64,000 bases of DNA from Silene conica (taxonomy: Eukaryota; Streptophyta; Magnoliopsida; Caryophyllales; Caryophyllaceae). The notes beneath the pieces are model-generated. The model was not told where the DNA came from, made no database searches, and saw only the letters and a program-made list of their open reading frames with translations. The stretch's first letter is position 1; each line of letters starts with the position of its first letter. The DNA lies in assembly GCA_029255685.2 (NCBI GenBank), contig CM055313.2, positions 70,968,641 through 71,032,640 of the forward strand, read 5' to 3'. The position numbers and the translations under genes were made by a program. Shown piece by piece: positions 59,093 through 64,000 of this stretch.

Positions 59093-60059
59093 TAAAGTTT
59101 TAATCTTTCACAATTATTTTAGTTATTTGATTTTATTTCTTCTTGTTTTTGTTGATTTATGTTATGTTTTTCTATTATAGTCAGATTTCTAGGATTTTAG
59201 ATTTGTCCATTTCTGATTGAGGAGGTTTGATAGTTGCCCAAGTCAAAAGATTAAGTCTTTCAAGGATTAGATGCAAATTATGCCCTTTTTGTTGTTTGGG
59301 TCAAATGTAATTTGATGATTTTGTCAAAATTTGGGGTGAAATCTGTTCACTATACTGTAGTTTTTGACAATTTTGGAAGTTATTTGGGTAATTTTGATGA
59401 TCATTTTGTGATTTACTTGTCTAATTTATCTACCTCGTTTAGATTGTTGTTGTAAAATGAGAATGCTAGATTGTTAGGAGCTGTTTTCTTTACTATTCAA
59501 TCTGTTAAATGAAAGTTTGAAGCTTTCAGTTTGGTTAAACTCTACCGATGTCGGGCAGTGATCTCATACAAGCTTACACTTGTGAAAAACTGGAATTTGT
59601 GGTTATTTTCACCATTTTGATGTATTCTTAGTGTCGGTAGACTCAGTGCTCCGTAATCGATTTATAGCTTGTTTGCATAGGATAGTTGGGGGAGAAGGGG
59701 CAGGGGGGAAGGAAAAGTAGAGCATTAGTGTTCTCCTTCGAGGGCTGGTCTATGTTTGAAGGATTTTGTTTTGGCTAAAGGGATGAAAATGTATTTCTCA
59801 AATCTAACTTGCTTTCCGAAATGTAGTTTGTGTTTCTCAAAACGAGGTGTTAGTGCTATCTGCTATTTAGTTAATCAGTGTGGTTAGTTATTGGTAGTTT
59901 GAATGAATCGTCTGGTATTAACAGTCTATAGTGAAATGCTATATCAGTATATCTTGCTTTTCAGTCTTTGATTAACTTTTCTAATAAGAAAATGTGTGAT
60001 GTGTGTCTTAGTATATACTTGAGTTTTGGTGATCCAGCAGCTTGTATTTGAAAGAGGAA

Positions 60060-63000
60060 ATGAGTGATCACTTAGCCGTGTGTGTTGACCGCCTGATTAC
60101 ACCTGAGACTTTGGAATCGGGGAGAGGGTCTGAGGTTTCAGGATGTTCTACCAACAGTAATGGCCATGCTGCTGAATCGTCTTGTTCAGTTAATCTTGAG
60201 GAGACAGCAGAAGATGATTTTCTGGGGGAAGAAGAGCCACTCATCCAACCGGAATGCCGGATTTGTCAAGATGAAGATAGCATTAAGAATTTGGAGACCC
60301 CTTGCTCTTGCAATGGCAGTTTAAAGGTACCGTACCATAATAACATCATTTCCTCATAGGTCTATTTATAACAGTTGTTTTAAATATCCTTTGTTGTTTG
60401 TTTTGGCAATCAGATGCAAACACTGCAGATTTAAACTGTTGCTATAGAAGGCCACTTTTAGTTTCTGTACCTAGTATCTCAGTTTTCAATATTATGTTAG
60501 CTTTTGCGCGGACTAATCCTATCCATTTCTTTCAGTTTGCTCACAGGAAATGTGTGCAAAAGTGGTGTAATGAGAAAGGAGATATTATCTGTGAGATTTG
60601 TCATCAGGTACATTTTATGTTTCGGTCAAGATTTTCTACGATTTGGCTTTGCTTACCATTTTAGATTGTCCAGTTATGCGCCGTGAATCCGTTTCATTTA
60701 TGTTGTCTCCCTTTCATTTTTGGCGTGAAGATTAAATTAACAAGTTTAACCTAAAACTTCAAGAAAACTGGGGCGGTCTGGGACAACTTCATTGTGATGG
60801 AGGGATAATAGTTGCTTAACTTGGAGTAGTATTGGATCTTCACATTTTTCCTTAGTAAATTTAGAAATAGGAAGATTAATTTGGGATAAACCAAGAGCGA
60901 AGAGGGGACAATATAAATGTGATTGAGGTAGTTTTAATAGTGAATTAAGTTTCTGAATGGTTTAGTGTTGTGCTTAATGTTCTAGACTTAGTAATTCAGA
61001 AATTATCCTCCCGACATGCGATAATAGATAACTAAATACAGCATTAATGGTGGTTGATATTAGGTAATGGCTTTAAAAGAACTTATTCGAATGGTATATG
61101 GTGTGTTGTAATGTTGTATGCTTTTCATCTAAATAATTGAGTCCTTTATTTTGATGCCTATTGTATATTGCTGTTGTTTTGTTACTTGTGTAGTTCGTTG
61201 TGCTTCTTTTGCTGCCTGTTTATAATTAAGTCATGGTGTATAACCTATTTAACTATCTATCTACCAGCCAATATAGAAGGCATAAAACTTAAACAAGTAT
61301 TTGTTAAGCACCGCCTGCATATCAGAGTTATAATTTATGTTTCTGTTAGAAGTTTTGAGAACTAAAGAGAGAATGGTTCTGGTTATTGATGATTTGGATT
61401 AATGGAACACCTTTTGCCATTCTGTTAGAATTTACTTTAGTTCTGCGAACATAATTAAAGCTTTTGTCATCCAAAAAAGGTTTATCTTTTGAAGTACACG
61501 TTCACCGTACAACATGCTGCTGCTTTCCTCAAGCGTAAGCTATTGTGGGTGACTAAATTTTTTTGGGCTTAAGAGTTTTTTTGTTGATGTCAAACACTTG
61601 CATGTACATTGTGTTAAATAAATGCTCACCAATATTCAATCTTCTTGGTATTGTGCATCAGCCTTTAAGTGATAATGGCTTACCCATCTTTAATCTTCTT
61701 GGTATCGTGCATCAACCTTTAACTGATAATGCACTGTAAAATATTGTAAATCTGTAAAGTCGTCTAGAATGTTCTTGATATGTTAACTTAAAGATGCGCA
61801 CATATGCGTGTATCATCTTACTTGCCATTTTTCTTATAGTATATAAATTTTTATTTAATTTTATTGACTTATCAGCTTTCCTTACTTTTCTGGCTTTGTA
61901 TGTAGCCTTATCAGCCTGGCTATACTGCACCACCTCGTCCACCGGCAGATGAGACAAGTATCAATATCAGGTAACCTTTGTGTTTTTCACCTACTTGATT
62001 TTTGACATATCTCTCGACTCTTAGGGTGTGTGTGGTTCATAGAGGAAAATGAGAATATTTTGCTTAAATGGTGTTCAAACCTAAACTATTTAACAAAATG
62101 GGGTTCCTTTGAAACTATTTGCCTAAAATGGGTCTATGTCACCGCCTTCCCATAGTACGTTTCATTCTTCTCAAAATACACTTTACTCCCACAATCCAAC
62201 TCAATCAAAACTACACCCCTTAAATCTCATGCTCTCTCACATATCCTTTCTTTCTCCATTCCTTCATACTACTCTCAGTTTCCTTCAACCTTAATACCTT
62301 ATCAATGGCTCTTTTTTTTTTTATAAACTCAGGACTTCAAACTATGAAATTGATCATTTTATTTTCAATTATTTTGAAGAAGTAATCAGAGCTATAAAGA
62401 TAAAGATTAAACTGCGAGAGATGTAAGTAAGAAATAAATTTGGTTTTTTTTTTGGTTCAATTGCTAAATTTTCGTGGCTTAATTGTCCTGATATCAAATT
62501 CAAATAAGAATACCTTCCTTTTGGTGTTTTTGGACGAAAATTCAAGGTCTAGTGTTCTATATTTTGCTTGTTCGAACAGATTTAATGATGGAGAATGGAG
62601 ATATTGTTTTGCTGGATTTTGGTGAAGTATTATTATTTATTATTTCTTTGAAAATTGATATGTAATATTTATAACAAGCAATCAAATCAACGTGTCACTT
62701 TATTTTCATTTTTTATTTCCTCAAATGTGAAATCCCAGACAAGGGGTTTGAGATTTTACAATTGAAATTCTCAAGTTCCCCAAACAATGATTTTTATTTA
62801 AGTCTCCCAGTTTCAAATGTTTAATTCTAAATGAAACGGTGGACCCCAAGCACAGTTATATGTGTTTCTAGTATGAAATCTCCACATTCTTTTAGTAAGT
62901 TGTTAAATTTGATTGAAGCTTGAGTAAAAAAATGAGCGTGTACATCTGATAGAAAAAAAAAAAAAATGGGAAAGTGTGTGAAGATGGTTACAATTGTAAT

Positions 63001-64000
63001 TAATGGGCAAGATAAAGGGTATAGCTGTTATTTCATTTTATTTTTTTGGGTTGAATACTTGAAATTATGACTTGGAAGTTGGACCCGTTTTGTGTAAATT
63101 GTTTCAAAGGAATCCATTTTGTTAAATAGTTTGATTTCAAAAACCATTTAAGCAAAGCATTCGGGAAATGGATTAAGAATGGGAAATAAGGGGAAAGGAA
63201 AGGGATTACCTTTTATACCCTTACCTGTTTAGTTTAAAGTAGGGGAAGGAATGACAAAATACGCCCCAAATTCAACAACCACCGTAAATCACCACCATCA
63301 TCCCCGAACCACCCCTATTGGTGCCTCCTTCATCCCTTTGCAAGTGCCCCAGGCAGCCCCCTTGCCTGCGATCCTCTCCACGCAACCCCACCCCGCCCCT
63401 GTCGAAGACCCACCACTCATCACCCCAACCCCATAAACACCACACCAAGGGTTGGTGGTTAGCTCTGGTGTTTTTGCTGGTGATGGGGGGGGGGGGATTT
63501 TTTTAGGGTTGGCGTTGGTGGTTAAGGATTGGAGGTGGCGGGTTTTGACAGGGTGTGGGGTTGGAAGTGACGTGTATAGGTGGCGCTCACGTGGGAACCG
63601 TTGCTGTTGGTGGTCAGTCAGTCTTATGTAAGAGGTTGAAGTGGAGTGATTGAAGGTGGTAGGGTATATGAATTTTTATAAATTAATATGGGTAAAAAGC
63701 AAGCTAAAGCTTCATCTTCTGTCCATAACCTTGGGAACCCCAGGGGTGGGGGAATCAATTTGGAGGATTTAGGGGTAATCCCATTCGGAAGGTTGGGCAA
63801 AGGGGAAGGAAAAAGTGGGTAAATAAACAACTACGAGAATGAGGTGAGATAAACAAGAGAAGGAGGTGACTTCATTCCCTTTCCTAAGTACCTGTAACCA
63901 AACTCCCCTTAGTCTTATACTGTCTTTGAGTGTCTTTTATATAATACAATCTTAGAATGATGATAAAAGAATCTGCAACTGAATACAGTTGAACTGAAAC
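60060..64000 (+). CDS. RING-CH (MARCH-type) E3 ubiquitin ligase, partial
   Basis: Start ATG 60060 (MSDHLAVCVDRLI) is preferred over an in-frame ATG at 60042, because the MxDHLxxCVDRLITPE start is usual in this plant family. Coding exons are 60060-60326 (89 codons), 60536-60607 (24 codons) and 61906-61970 (21 codons plus 2 bases); all junctions are GT-AG. The rest lies beyond the window. Residues 66-111 form a complete C4HC3 RING-CH domain: C66-x2-C69, C82-x-C84, x7-H92, x2-C95, x11-C107-x2-C110. This fold binds an E2 enzyme and transfers ubiquitin. Plant members usually have C-terminal membrane segments, not visible here because the gene is cut. The region before the domain is acidic and Ser-rich. 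After it come PYQPGYTAPPRPPAD, typical of the family. The stretch from 61971 to the window end is intron containing nested MITEs. Confidence 0.93.
62024..63908. mobile_element. Tourist/PIF-Harbinger-like element with a nested insertion
   Basis: Ends GGGTGTGTGTGGTT (62024) and the complement-like AACCAAACTCCCC (63908) are flanked by TTA on both sides (62021-62023, 63909-63911), as in Tourist MITEs. The next inner bases also match imperfectly. Its length of 1.9 kb is partly due to a second element inserted at about 62059-63156. It lies in an intron of the RING-CH gene. Confidence 0.6.
62059..63156. mobile_element. Nested inverted-repeat element, about 1.1 kb
   Basis: The left end TTTGCTTAAATGG and the right end CCATTTAAGCAAA are complementary. 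The inner 70 bp continue as a diverged inverted repeat, including ACTATTTAACAAAATGG and TCCTTTGAAAC facing their complements. No target duplication could be fixed. There is no coding sequence. The superfamily is uncertain, possibly Mutator-like given the long inverted repeats. Confidence 0.65.

Overview
The window is nuclear DNA from a flowering plant, almost certainly a eudicot. It has intron-bearing genes with GT-AG splice sites, plant gene families, and dense nests of plant retrotransposons, MULEs, Helitrons and MITEs. The family may be Caryophyllales, but that is only a weak impression. There is no rRNA or tRNA gene, no CRISPR array and no bacterial operon structure.

Layout. 1-10092: nested minus-strand Ty3/Gypsy LTR sequences, including two 605-bp LTRs that are about 99.5% identical. 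10093-14240: a 5'-truncated L1-type LINE with a 41-A tail. About 14545-25035: a two-gene Mutator-like element (MULE). It has a FAR1/MULE transposase on the plus strand (two frameshifts) and a convergent five-exon minus-strand gene whose large intron holds an approximately 167-bp satellite array. 25844-27885: GDSL esterase/lipase gene (minus). 28741-31380: EMB514/DOMINO1-like gene with a DCL/DUF3223 domain (minus). 32233-36119: hAT, Stowaway and Mutator MITEs, a degenerate FAR1 fragment and a Helitron end. 37332-43418: an Athila-like Gypsy element with gag and protease but no visible RT or integrase. 43932-45304: a non-autonomous Helitron. 45950-54228: a second LINE fragment split by a 7.37-kb insertion flanked by AAGGC. 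54235-57632: the 3' end of a Tekay-like chromovirus with a complete 2.5-kb 3' LTR. About 58945 to the window end: a RING-CH (MARCH-type) E3 ligase gene (plus), incomplete at the right edge.

The host genes are three separate, unrelated single-copy genes: a secreted lipase-like enzyme, a small nuclear protein and a ubiquitin ligase. Everything else is repeat-derived.

The most striking structure is in the chromovirus LTR (56654-57137). Ten consecutive short hairpins share the octaloop TGAGTCGG or a one-base variant. In most of them the stem arms differ completely between copies yet stay self-complementary, which looks like covariation preserving a folded RNA or DNA element. A second array of five GC-rich hairpins lies just upstream in the same LTR. 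The Athila-like element carries three clusters of the palindrome TCGATCGA (23 copies counted), one of them inside its coding region.
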